From NCBI GenBank assembly GCA_964527785.1, contig CAZGNO010000004.1, positions 1 through 64,000 of the forward strand: DNA of 64,000 nucleotides, written 5' to 3'. This DNA is from JADJXV01 sp964527785. Lineage in GTDB: Bacteria > Bacteroidota > Ignavibacteria > Kapaibacteriales > UBA961. This document shows, piece after piece, positions 1 through 9,000 of this stretch. Each line of letters opens with the position of its first letter. Position 1 is the stretch's first letter. The notes beneath the pieces were generated by a model. The model ran no database searches. It was given only the letters and a program-made list of their open reading frames with translations, and had not been told where the DNA came from. Position numbers and translations under genes: made by a program.

Positions 1-1
1 G

Positions 2-68
2 ATTCTTCGTTGCACTCAGAATGACGGGCTATGTAAGAGATGTCATTTACAGCGGAGTCGAAGCATCT
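2..68. repeat. Inverted pair of short intergenic repeats
   Basis: Two copies of a roughly 25-nt element face each other. Positions 2-25, read on the minus strand, begin GTCATTCTGAG and end CGAAGAAT. Positions 42-68, on the plus strand, begin GTCATT and contain AGCGGAGTCGAAGCATCT. The same element recurs as an inverted pair at 3934-4032 and as a single copy near 46800. It is non-coding and looks like a dispersed miniature element. Confidence 0.6.
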
Positions 69-144
69 AGTACTTGCCAATTTCCCAACCAAACAATTTA
101 CTGAATTTAATGGTTCGGTTATTTTAGTCTCAGCACTTACTTAT

Positions 145-160
145 TTGAATACTTATTCAA
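145..160. promoter_or_regulatory. Candidate operator upstream of AraC-HMA regulator
   Basis: TTGAAT-actt-ATTCAA is a perfect 6-4-6 inverted repeat 42 nt before the regulator start. It is followed by a doubled ACCGGAAC at about 164-187. The position suits a regulator site, perhaps autoregulation, but no footprint or -7 box fixes the promoter here. The assignment is inference only. Confidence 0.3.
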
Positions 161-202
161 TTTACACCGGAACAATATACCGGAACTTACGTTAAAGGAC
201 AA

Positions 203-763
203 ATGAAACTCTATATCAAAAATATGGTTTGCACCCGGTGCAAGATGGTGATAAAATCCGAACTGGAAAAAATCGGACTTCACCCTATTTCCGTTGAATT
301 AGGAGAAGTGGAGCTAAGCGAACAAATTGATACAACTACTATCAATCAAATCTATGATGCCTTGCAGAAATTCGGATTTGCATTGATAGATGATAAAAAA
401 AGCAGGTTGATAGAGAAGGTAAAGAATCTCGTTATAGAATTGGTACAAGAACTGAACAGTGAGTTGAAAGTAAATTTATCTGACTATCTAAGTAAGCATT
501 TACATTACGAATATAATTATATCAGCAATCTCTTTTCGGAGGTAGAGGGTACTACCATCGAAAAATATTTCATTGCACAAAAAATAGAGAAAGTAAAGGA
601 ATTATTGATGTATGATGAGCTTTCACTCAGTGAAATCGCCTTTCGATTGCATTATTCGAGTGTAGCGCATTTAAGCAGTCAATTCAAGAAGGTAACGGGC
701 TTTGCACCATCCCATATCAGGCGAATTAAAGGTTATAAACGAACGTCACTCGACGAACTGTAA
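203..763 (+). CDS. AraC-family regulator with HMA-like N-terminus
   Basis: A 186-residue protein. Residues 1-65 look like a ferredoxin-fold heavy-metal-associated domain with a Cys-x2-Cys pair (C10, C13 in MVCTRC). Residues about 93-172 form an AraC-type double helix-turn-helix (SEIAFRLHYSSVAHLSSQFK followed by GFAPSHIRR). No separate sugar-binding domain is present, so the HMA part is the likely sensor. It lies directly upstream of an HMA-MauE protein and a multicopper oxidase, which fits a copper-responsive activator of that cluster. Known Bacteroidota AraC proteins of this shape sit near metal ATPases. The metal identity is inferred from the neighbours only. Confidence 0.82.
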   Translation: MKLYIKNMVCTRCKMVIKSELEKIGLHPISVELGEVELSEQIDTTTINQIYDALQKFGFALIDDKKSRLIEKVKNLVIELVQELNSELKVNLSDYLSKHLHYEYNYISNLFSEVEGTTIEKYFIAQKIEKVKELLMYDELSLSEIAFRLHYSSVAHLSSQFKKVTGFAPSHIRRIKGYKRTSLDEL

Positions 764-823
764 AACATATAAAACAATCAACGAATTGTATAACATTATG
801 AGGTAGAGCCGGTCGTAATTTTG
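760..823 (+). promoter_or_regulatory. Candidate activator repeats and -7 box
   Basis: Two near-identical direct repeats, TGTAAAACAT (760-769, overlapping the end of the regulator gene) and TGTATAACAT (788-797), lie 28 nt apart. They stand upstream of TAATTTTG (816-823), which fits the Bacteroidota TAnnTTTG -7 element. No -33 box is visible at the usual distance, as expected for an activator-dependent promoter. An inverted ACAAT/ATTGT (774-789) overlaps the repeats. Binding by the upstream AraC protein is inference. Confidence 0.42.
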
Positions 824-868
824 TGTTGTAATTGTATCCTTTTATCCAACTTTTTAAGGAGTAAAGAA

Positions 869-1591
869 ATGACACACACATATCAAGTTACAGGCATGAC
901 CTGTAGCAATTGCGAAGCAAACGTAAGAAACAGCTTGCTCGTTCTCCCCGACATTACCGCAGTTAATGCCTCTAAAGACTCCGGCACAGCAACCGTTACC
1001 ATGACCAAACACGTTGCCCTTGCCGAAATGCAAAAAGCCCTTGGTGGTGAGAATGCCAAGTATAAAATTTCCGCACCAAACCATAACGAAATAGCCGAAC
1101 AAACCAAAAGTTGGTTTGAAACCTACAAGCCAATTTTGCTCATCTTCGCATATATTACTGTAATTTCCTTCCTCGCACAGCTAGGTAATGACCATTTTAT
1201 GGGTATGATGTGGATGAACCATTTTATGGCAGGATTCTTCTTGGTTTTTTCATTTTTCAAACTGCTTAATTTATCCGGTTTTGCTGAAAGCTATGTGATG
1301 TATGACGTGCTGGCAAGGCGCATTCCCGCCTGGTCATATATCTACGCGTTCACCGAGCTGGCACTGGGAATTGCCTTTCTGATTGACTTCAACCCACTTC
1401 TAACTGCCACCATAACCCTTCTTGTAATGAGTGTAAGCATCATAGGGGTTTTGCAAAGTGTATTAAACAAAAGAAAAATTCAATGTGCTTGTTTAGGAGC
1501 GGTTTTCAATCTGCCGATGAGCACTGTTACCATTATTGAAGACGGCTTGATGATTGGTATGAGTGCTGTAATGATTGCGCTGGTATTATAA
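869..1591 (+). CDS. HMA domain fused to MauE/DoxX-like membrane protein
   Basis: This start is chosen because AAGGAG (856-861) lies 7 nt upstream; a longer reading from 821 has no ribosome site. The 240-residue product has an N-terminal heavy-metal-associated domain with GMTCSNC (C12, C15). About five hydrophobic segments follow (roughly 87-105, 113-133, 156-175, 178-198, 220-240). A CACLG motif (C206, C208) before the last segment recalls the conserved Cys pair of MauE-type redox membrane proteins. Its place between a metal-type AraC regulator and a multicopper oxidase suggests copper delivery or thiol-redox work at the inner membrane. The substrate is not shown by the sequence. Confidence 0.75.
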   Translation: MTHTYQVTGMTCSNCEANVRNSLLVLPDITAVNASKDSGTATVTMTKHVALAEMQKALGGENAKYKISAPNHNEIAEQTKSWFETYKPILLIFAYITVISFLAQLGNDHFMGMMWMNHFMAGFFLVFSFFKLLNLSGFAESYVMYDVLARRIPAWSYIYAFTELALGIAFLIDFNPLLTATITLLVMSVSIIGVLQSVLNKRKIQCACLGAVFNLPMSTVTIIEDGLMIGMSAVMIALVL

Positions 1592-1672
1592 GCAAATCCT
1601 GTTTTTATCAGCAAATCATTTTACTATTCAAGCAACCAATCTTAAAATAATGTAAGCCAAGGAGCTAATCGA

Positions 1673-3859
1673 ATGAAAAAAATCATCGTAATATCAGTTC
1701 TAATTCTAGTCGTGACATCAGTTTTGTCAGCACAGAAATCAGTCCGCTATGATTTATATGTCTCAGACACTACTGTCAATTACACAGGATATACAAAAGA
1801 GGCAATTGCCATAAACGGACAATTACCGGCACCGACACTCTATTTTACGGAGGGCGATACAGCCGTAATTTACGTGCATAACAAGATGCACCACGAAACA
1901 TCCATCCACTGGCATGGTTTGCTCCTACCGAATGAGCAAGACGGAGTTCCGTATTTAACGACCGCTCCAATCTTGCCGCACAGTACCCATATTTTCAAAT
2001 TTCCTCTAAAGCAAAGTGGGACATATTGGTATCATTCGCATACAATGCTCCAGGAGCAAAGCGGTATGTATGGCGCGCTCATCATTCATAAACGCAACAA
2101 AAAAGCAGTGAATGAAGAAGTTGTTTTGTTAAGTGATTGGAGTGATGAAAACCCGCATCAAATTGAACGGTCATTGCACAATGCCACCGATTGGTATGCT
2201 ATTAAAAAGGAAGCAACTCAAAATTATTGGGATGCCATCAAGGAAGGTTATCTCGGTACCAAACTCGAAAACGAGTGGAAACGTATGCACGCTATGGATG
2301 TAAGTGATGTATATTATGAAAGGTTTTTGCTCAATGGCAAAACCGAACAGGAGGCGAAACAATATAAGAAAGGCGACAGAGTACGGCTAAGGGTTATTAA
2401 CGGAAGTTCGTCAACGTACTTTTGGCTTGCATATACCGGCGGAAAAATCACAGTAGTAGCTTCCGATGGAAAGGATGTAGAACCAGTTGAAGTTGACAGA
2501 TTAATTATAGGTGTTTCAGAAACATACGATGTAATTGTAACAGTATCTGATGACAATGCTGCGCCTGCGTTTGTTGCAACATCGGAAGACAGGATGGGTT
2601 CGGCAATACTTTGGTTAGGTAATGGGAAGCAACAATTACCTGAACCGATGCCAAGACTACAATACTTTGAAGGTATGAAAATGATGAACGACATGATGAC
2701 TGTGGGCGGAGATTTGGATGATATGGGGATGGACATGAGCTTGCAGCAAATGGATATGAATACCGTTATGTATCCTGAAATAACAGATGAACCCAAGCAC
2801 AGCGCAGAGCACCGGTCACATGAATCAATGAGCGACAGCAAACCTCAGGAAATTGTCACGCTCAATTATTCAATGCTGAAATCTCCCGTTAAAACTTCAC
2901 TGCCCGATGTACCGATACGCACATTAACGTTTGAATTAACGGGCAATATGAATCGTTATGTCTGGACAGTAAACAACAAAACTATTTCGGAAACGGACAA
3001 AATACTCATCCGAAAAGGTGAAACCATTCGTATCATCCTGATAAATAAGTCAATGATGCGGCACCCAATGCACTTGCACGGACATTTCTTTAGGATATTG
3101 AACGGTCAGGGGGAGTATTCACCCTTGAAAAATGTGATAGATATAATGCCTATGGAAGTTGATACCATCGAATTTAATGCCATGGAAGAATATGGTGATT
3201 GGTATTTTCATTGCCATATATTATATCACATGATGAGTGGGATGGGAAGAATTTTCAGCTACGAAAATTCTCCGCCTAATCCACAAATTCCGAACCCTGA
3301 CGAAGCACTGAAAGAAGTATATCACGACGACAGACGTTTTTATGAAGGGGCAAGAATTGGCTTGGAAAGTAATGGCAGCGAAGGGGAAATAATGACTGCC
3401 AATACACGGTGGTCATTTCAAACAGAGTGGCATATAGGATTAAACAGCACATCGGGTTACGAAAGTGAAAGCCATATAGGGCGGTTTCTCGACCGGAATC
3501 AGTTTTTGACTGCGTATGCCGGATGGGACTGGCGATATAGAAAACACGACAGTGACGAAAAAAATATATTCGGACAAAAAGATACAAAAAACAAGAGAGG
3601 AGTTGTGTGTGTCGGCTTGCAATACACTCTGCCTTGGTTTATTGTGGCAGATGCCCGGATTGACCATTCTGGTAATATTCGCTTCCAAATAAGCAGGGAT
3701 GATATTCCCCTCACATCCCGGCTCAGAATGTGGGGAATGTACAACAGTGATTTTGAATATAGAACCGGATTACGGTATATTCTCACAAAGTATATATCAG
3801 TTTCAACACATTATGAAAGCGATATGGGGTTTGGTGCAGGACTGACGATAACATATTAA
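1673..3859 (+). CDS. copA: CopA-type multicopper oxidase with CopB-like C-terminal barrel
   Basis: A 728-residue exported protein with a signal peptide (cleavage near residue 20). All four copper motifs are visible: HWHG (H79, H81), YHSH (H121, H123), HPMHLHGH (H464-H471) and HCHILYHMMSGM (H513, C514, H515, H519, M524). The type 1, 2 and 3 centres should therefore be complete. A Met-rich stretch (about 340-365) matches CopA-family copper-resistance oxidases. The unusual part is residues about 570-728, which read as alternating aromatic beta-strands like the outer-membrane protein CopB, so the gene may be a CopA-CopB fusion. It probably oxidises or sequesters copper at the envelope and is the last gene of the cluster. 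Confidence 0.88.
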   Translation: MKKIIVISVLILVVTSVLSAQKSVRYDLYVSDTTVNYTGYTKEAIAINGQLPAPTLYFTEGDTAVIYVHNKMHHETSIHWHGLLLPNEQDGVPYLTTAPILPHSTHIFKFPLKQSGTYWYHSHTMLQEQSGMYGALIIHKRNKKAVNEEVVLLSDWSDENPHQIERSLHNATDWYAIKKEATQNYWDAIKEGYLGTKLENEWKRMHAMDVSDVYYERFLLNGKTEQEAKQYKKGDRVRLRVINGSSSTYFWLAYTGGKITVVASDGKDVEPVEVDRLIIGVSETYDVIVTVSDDNAAPAFVATSEDRMGSAILWLGNGKQQLPEPMPRLQYFEGMKMMNDMMTVGGDLDDMGMDMSLQQMDMNTVMYPEITDEPKHSAEHRSHESMSDSKPQEIVTLNYSMLKSPVKTSLPDVPIRTLTFELTGNMNRYVWTVNNKTISETDKILIRKGETIRIILINKSMMRHPMHLHGHFFRILNGQGEYSPLKNVIDIMPMEVDTIEFNAMEEYGDWYFHCHILYHMMSGMGRIFSYENSPPNPQIPNPDEALKEVYHDDRRFYEGARIGLESNGSEGEIMTANTRWSFQTEWHIGLNSTSGYESESHIGRFLDRNQFLTAYAGWDWRYRKHDSDEKNIFGQKDTKNKRGVVCVGLQYTLPWFIVADARIDHSGNIRFQISRDDIPLTSRLRMWGMYNSDFEYRTGLRYILTKYISVSTHYESDMGFGAGLTITY

Positions 3860-3933
3860 AATGATGTAACAAAAATTGGCTTTAAATTGATTTTCATTTG
3901 GTGTTTGGACAAAATAAATCTTATATAAGTCCT

Positions 3934-4032
3934 GTCATTCTAAGCGGTAGCGAAGAATTTTCGTATGCTGTTCCGTTCATTTTTTGTAGTGCATTGCAGA
4001 GATTCTTCAGTCGAAGACTCCTTCAGAATGAC
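3934..4032. repeat. Inverted-repeat miniature element
   Basis: GTCATTCTAAGCGG (from 3934) and its reverse partner ending CTTCAGAATGAC (4032) bracket about 100 bp of non-coding DNA between the convergent multicopper oxidase and hydrolase genes. Each end carries a CGAAGAAT or GATTCTTC core. The ends match the pair at 2-68 and the copy near 46800. Transcribed, it would fold into an imperfect long hairpin. No terminator-type T run is obvious. Confidence 0.6.
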
Positions 4033-4081
4033 ACTATTTGATTGGTACTCTTTATTTTGTCGTGACTCTTACTCTTATAAA

Positions 4082-4786
4082 TCACAGTCCATTACTTACA
4101 AGTGCTTTCTCAATTTCCGGCAGCCATAGCGCATAGCCGTTTGCAGTTAAATGCAGCCCGTCCACAGTAAATTTAGACAGAAGCATTGAGTTCTCACATA
4201 CAAACGGATTAATGTCTATAAATCGTATATTCTCACGTTGGGCGTATCTTCTAAGCTCATTATTAAGGATTGTAACCTCTTTGTTTTTTTCAATGTACGA
4301 TTCCCTGCCTGCACCAACATAAATCGTTGCTTGAATTACGACAACAATATTATTACGCCGCAATTCTTCAACCATCTTGTAATAATTTTTTAGAATTGTA
4401 TGAACCGGGATATTTGCATATAAATCATTTATCCCTCCCATTACAAAGCAGACTTTAGGATGCAAAGTATAGACTTCATCCAACCGTTTGAGAAATCCTT
4501 CAGTAATATCGCCACGTATCCCTCGATTGATAACCCCTTCACGAGCAAGTGCTTCATTCCAATTAATACCGAATATATGTGAATCGCCAAACATCACTAC
4601 ATCGGCATGAGATGTTTTGTACAAAGTGAAAAATCCTTTCTGATATTCAAAATTTACGTTTTGGAGATAAATCGGTTCATTATTGTAAAATAGTGAATTT
4701 GTAGAATGATACTTCATCCACCACCATATTGTAGCTGTAACAGTAACTATACCGAGAAGAAATAAAACGCTTTTCTTTTGCATCAT
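4082..4786 (-). CDS. SGNH/GDSL-family hydrolase, membrane-anchored
   Basis: A 234-residue protein with an N-terminal hydrophobic signal anchor (residues about 6-23). SGNH blocks are visible: GDSH (67-70, nucleophile S69), a Gly in NRGIRG (about 89), GGIND (N120) and the catalytic pair in VDGLH (D209, H212). These residues are those of lipases, acyl-esterases and deacetylases acting on lipids or surface glycans. It is probably periplasmic and tethered to the inner membrane. It is transcribed toward the copper cluster and appears to be its own unit. The substrate cannot be told from sequence. Confidence 0.8.
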   Translation of the reverse strand: MMQKKSVLFLLGIVTVTATIWWWMKYHSTNSLFYNNEPIYLQNVNFEYQKGFFTLYKTSHADVVMFGDSHIFGINWNEALAREGVINRGIRGDITEGFLKRLDEVYTLHPKVCFVMGGINDLYANIPVHTILKNYYKMVEELRRNNIVVVIQATIYVGAGRESYIEKNKEVTILNNELRRYAQRENIRFIDINPFVCENSMLLSKFTVDGLHLTANGYALWLPEIEKALVSNGL

Positions 4787-4832
4787 GTAATCTAAATAGA
4801 CATAAGCACTATAAATACTGCTAGCCGATTAT

Positions 4833-5759
4833 TTATAGAAGAAGTGTTTGCCATGCTTCGTTTGTTGCATTTATTTCGATAAATGCCTTTGCAATTCTGT
4901 GGCGTATTGTACGGTCTAACGTTATCCCTTTTAATTTTACAGCGTACAATGCACCAATCGGATTGTGTGCTTGTAATTCTATTTCTATTGAATCTGCAGT
5001 ATCAATCCCGTCAAAATCAGGAAAATTCTCATCCCTAACCGGAAATTCCTTCACTCCGGCAAGATGTGCGAGGTTATTCCCTGTCAGTATTTCACTTGTT
5101 CGGACTTCCTCCGGTAGTGCGTCGAACCCTATACCATTCCAACGGGGTTTCATAAGCTCGAATACGGAATCTCCATTCGCCCTGCAATACCAATTATATC
5201 CCATTCTTGCTACCAAGTCCAGACGTTGTGGGTGCAATTTCCCGTCCACCATTGCCGACTCTGAAATATGAAACCGGACTGCTTCAAGCAGCATCAGATT
5301 TCCATTACCACCAATATTACGCCCGAGAGGAATGTTTTCAATAAATCTACATTCCATTACAAACGGAGACTCGGCTACCATCGGCGGACGAACGATGTCG
5401 CTTGTTCGCTTGGTGAGACCGCACTTTACAAATTCATCCACTCCCCTGTCATACTCGCATGATGCAAGATTAATCTGTTCCACCATTGAATATTGAACAG
5501 CATTAATGGTACATTCGCCTGTTTCGATGATATTCAAATATGTGTCTTTCGCTTTACCTGTTGCTGCACTAAAAGCAGGTCCAATCGCAACAATCGGCGG
5601 CTTCGAACCATAGGCATTAAAAAAACTGAATGGGGAAAGATTGGTATTACCTTCGGAATCCATTGTGGAAACCAAGGCAATCGGACGCGGCGCAACCCCT
5701 GAAAGCATGATCGAGTGCATATCGCGATGCGGAATCTCGGAAGGATTGATTGTTATCAT
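4833..5759 (-). CDS. Flavin reductase-like (DIM6/NTAB) protein
   Basis: A 308-residue protein. Its N-terminal 200 residues match flavin reductase/flavoredoxin-like domains that bind FMN: VAPRPIALVSTMDSEGN and NLSPFSFFNAYGSKPP are typical flavin-contact segments. The last 100 residues (from about 210) are an extension found in some longer members. Such proteins bind FMN and take part in electron transfer or small flavin reductions; the partner here is unknown. It lies 46 nt upstream of the SGNH hydrolase on the same strand, so co-transcription is possible. Confidence 0.75.
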   Translation of the reverse strand: MITINPSEIPHRDMHSIMLSGVAPRPIALVSTMDSEGNTNLSPFSFFNAYGSKPPIVAIGPAFSAATGKAKDTYLNIIETGECTINAVQYSMVEQINLASCEYDRGVDEFVKCGLTKRTSDIVRPPMVAESPFVMECRFIENIPLGRNIGGNGNLMLLEAVRFHISESAMVDGKLHPQRLDLVARMGYNWYCRANGDSVFELMKPRWNGIGFDALPEEVRTSEILTGNNLAHLAGVKEFPVRDENFPDFDGIDTADSIEIELQAHNPIGALYAVKLKGITLDRTIRHRIAKAFIEINATNEAWQTLLL

Positions 5760-6076
5760 TGTTTATGTGATAAGAAAAAATAAGTTGTACGTTAAAGGAA
5801 CGATTGATTATGACGCTTGATGTTTATTTTGATGGTAATTATTAATGATATTTTTAAATTGTACTCTATACTTTCTTAATTCGCTACAATTAGTTCTTAT
5901 TGATTTGAAAACCAGGATAAGTAACCACTTCTGTCAATCAGTGTTTATCCTCTATGTAATTTATACTGTTAATTACACAACCCCTAGTATTTGCCTGCTC
6001 CATTAAGTACTTAAAAACGTTTTACCGCGAATTTCACGAATTTTCACAAAATAATGGCGTAAATTTGCGGAAAATA
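5760..6076. other. Divergent intergenic region, AT-rich
   Basis: About 317 nt separate the flavin reductase gene from the large VWA/WD40 gene. No open frame, RNA fold or repeat of note is visible. TAAATTTG at 6060-6067 fits the Bacteroidota -7 consensus. It lies so close to the chosen start of the large gene that either the transcript has almost no leader or the true start is the downstream Met at 6113. Confidence 0.4.
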
Positions 6077-9000
6077 ATGGGAAGAACAACTACTCTTTTC
6101 AAAAAAACGCCTATGAACTATTTTGTTGCTTTTATTCTTCTACTGCTCTTACCAATCGAACTCGACGCGCAGGGATTTGCACTCTACGGTATAGACACTA
6201 CCAGATTCCCAATAGTAAAAGCACGGTGCACTGCCTATGATACCACCGGAAAAATCCTGAATATTTCTCCTGCCGATGTTATTCTCAGCGAAGACGGTCT
6301 TGTACGCCCTGTTACACTTCTTACTTGCCCTTCAGCTGCTGCTCAAGTAGCAGTTTCGGCTGTACTCACAATAGATGTTTCGGGTTCGATGCGGTTTGGT
6401 TATCCAAATATCGAGCTTGCCAAAACTGCCGCCACATCATTTGTTAATGCAATTCATCTTGGTTTTTCCGAATGTGCCGTTACAAGTTTCGACCATTTTA
6501 ATTACCTCAATCAAGACTTTACAACAGATCGAAAAAAACTACTTGCTGCCGTCAGCTCATTAGGTCCTCGTGGTGGAACAGACCATGATATGGGTCTTCG
6601 TAATCCCCCTGCTTCGGCTCTCTCAATTGCCAAAAACGGGAGAAATAAGCGGATAGTAATCTACTTAACCGACGGAGAAGGATTCGGAAACGTTGATGCA
6701 ATTGTAAAACTCGCCAAAGCATCCAATGTGGTCATTTACACCGTTGCTTTGGGGATTCATGCACCTGAGTTACTGCGCAAAATTTCAGAACAAACCGGAG
6801 GAAAATATTATGAAGACATTCGTAGTCCAGCCGAAACGGAAAGTATTTACCTTTCAATTCTTCAGGAAATCGAACAGTTTGAGCCATGTAATATAGAATG
6901 GGAAAGTGCCTCTGATTGTCTGCCAAATGTATCAGTGCGAGCTTCCGTTCCTGCCGAAAAATTAACAGCAACTACAAAATATACTCGTCCGAACTCAGGA
7001 ATAATTCGACTACAGATTTCGCCCTCTATTCTAGAATTCGGTGCTGTCGGACCAAATATCTCCGGTCAGCTTACAACCACATTGACAGCACGTTCACGCA
7101 GCATCACAGTTACTGATATTATTCCCAATGATGTACGATTTAAGGTTATTTCAGGAGCTCAATTTACGCTGCAGCCGGGAGAAAGCCGCGATATAACTGT
7201 AGAGTTTACGCCGTCTGATTCAGGATATGCGTTTGCATCATTTCGAATTGAAACTGATATTTGCTCACCCTTTTTCTTTTACGGAACCGGTGGATACTTG
7301 GATAAAGGCGCCGGAATAAGAACACTGCATTTACTTACACCAAATGGCGGTGAAAGTTATGGAGCCGGTAGCGATTCGGTAATCACATGGGAAGGTGTAC
7401 CACCGTCCGACTCAGTAAAAATAGAACTAAGTACTGATGCCGGAGTAACATGGAATATTCTAAAAGCAAATGCAGGCGGTTTACGAACCAACTGGGCGAT
7501 TCCCAACACTCCCGGCGATAGATGCCTTGTGAGAATTAGTCAGTTGCGCCGTGTATTACCACCCGCTACTGTCCTTTCGGGTCATACAGACTGGTTGCTT
7601 GGAGCTGATTTAAGTCCAAATGGAACTGACGCTCTTACTGCAAGTGAAGACCATACTGCAATAATATGGGATGTAAATACAGGCATACAGAAATTTCGTC
7701 TTTCAGGACATAAAGCAATAGTAGGTGCTGCAGTATATAATTCTGACGGTTCTAGGGTTCTGACTGTCAGCCGCGACCAATCGGGAATATTATGGGATGC
7801 AGCTACCGGTGCTCAAATCCGCTCATTTCTAGGAAGCCCCATCGAACTTTCAACTGCAGCGTTCAGCAAAGATGGCTTGAAAGCGTTTACCGGTGATTAT
7901 AAAGGAGTGGTTCGGATGTGGAATGTTGAGACGGGTGATCAGATTCGTTCGTTTTCTTCGGGAGATGATTCTACAAGAATATCGTCATTGGATATTGACC
8001 CGAGCGGCACCAGACTTCTTACAACTACACAATCCGGTAATGTGAATATGTGGAATATCACCACAGGCAGACGGCTATATGCTTTTTCGGTCAGTTCTGT
8101 AGAATATGCCTATACTGCCAGGTTTACAAAAGGTGGAAGCCAGTTTGTAACAGGTGGTCCGACTTCTGCAATTCTTTGGGATGCCGCTTCGGGTAGCCAG
8201 ATTAAAAGTTTTCGTTCAGGCAATACCAATGTAACTTGTGCTGCAATCAGTCCGGACGGCAGCTTGCTTGCCACCGGTGGAAGTTATCAAGGAGATACAC
8301 TCTTTGTATCCATTATCCTATGGAATCTCTCGAGTGGCGATTCTCTCCTCACTCTTCACGGACATCTCAGGCAAATCAACACAGTGCAGTTCGACAAGAA
8401 CGGACGGCGGTTGATTTCTTCAAGCATTGACTATACCGCACGGATTTGGGATTTAGGGAATGTCTTGGTTGTTCAGCAAGATACATCCAATGCTCTCTTC
8501 TCGATCGTTTCAGCGAAACCAACCGTTTCAGATATAGATTTGGGACGAATTCCGGTCGGAATTAGTCGGGATTCTATAATAATGAACGCTATACAAAACG
8601 CAGGAGTATTTCCCATAAAAATTGACAGCATTACATTCTCAGGTTCAAATCCAAATGAATTTAGAGTAAATTCAGCAGGAAGTTTCACAATTGGAGGTGC
8701 GAAAACAGCAGATGTGGAATTTAGCTGCCGACCTCTTGGCATAGGTACTCGTTCAGCATTGGTCACATTTCATACTCAGGGAACCCAGCACAGGGTAACT
8801 ATAACTGCAACCGGTTTTTATCCCGGATTATCAGTATTTTCAGAATTGATTGACTTCGGTAAAGTACGACTTGGAACGGTAAAAGATTCTACCATCACCC
8901 TGTTTTTGAAAAATACAAGCGGAGTACCTATTACAGTAAAATCAATTACTAAGGGGAAACCGGATTCAGTTCAATTCGATATTATAAGTGGAAGCGGAAC

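Noticed and set aside
854..1107. Minus-strand open frames inside the HMA-MauE gene
   Set aside because: They overlap the clearly coding HMA domain, have no family resemblance and no ribosome sites.
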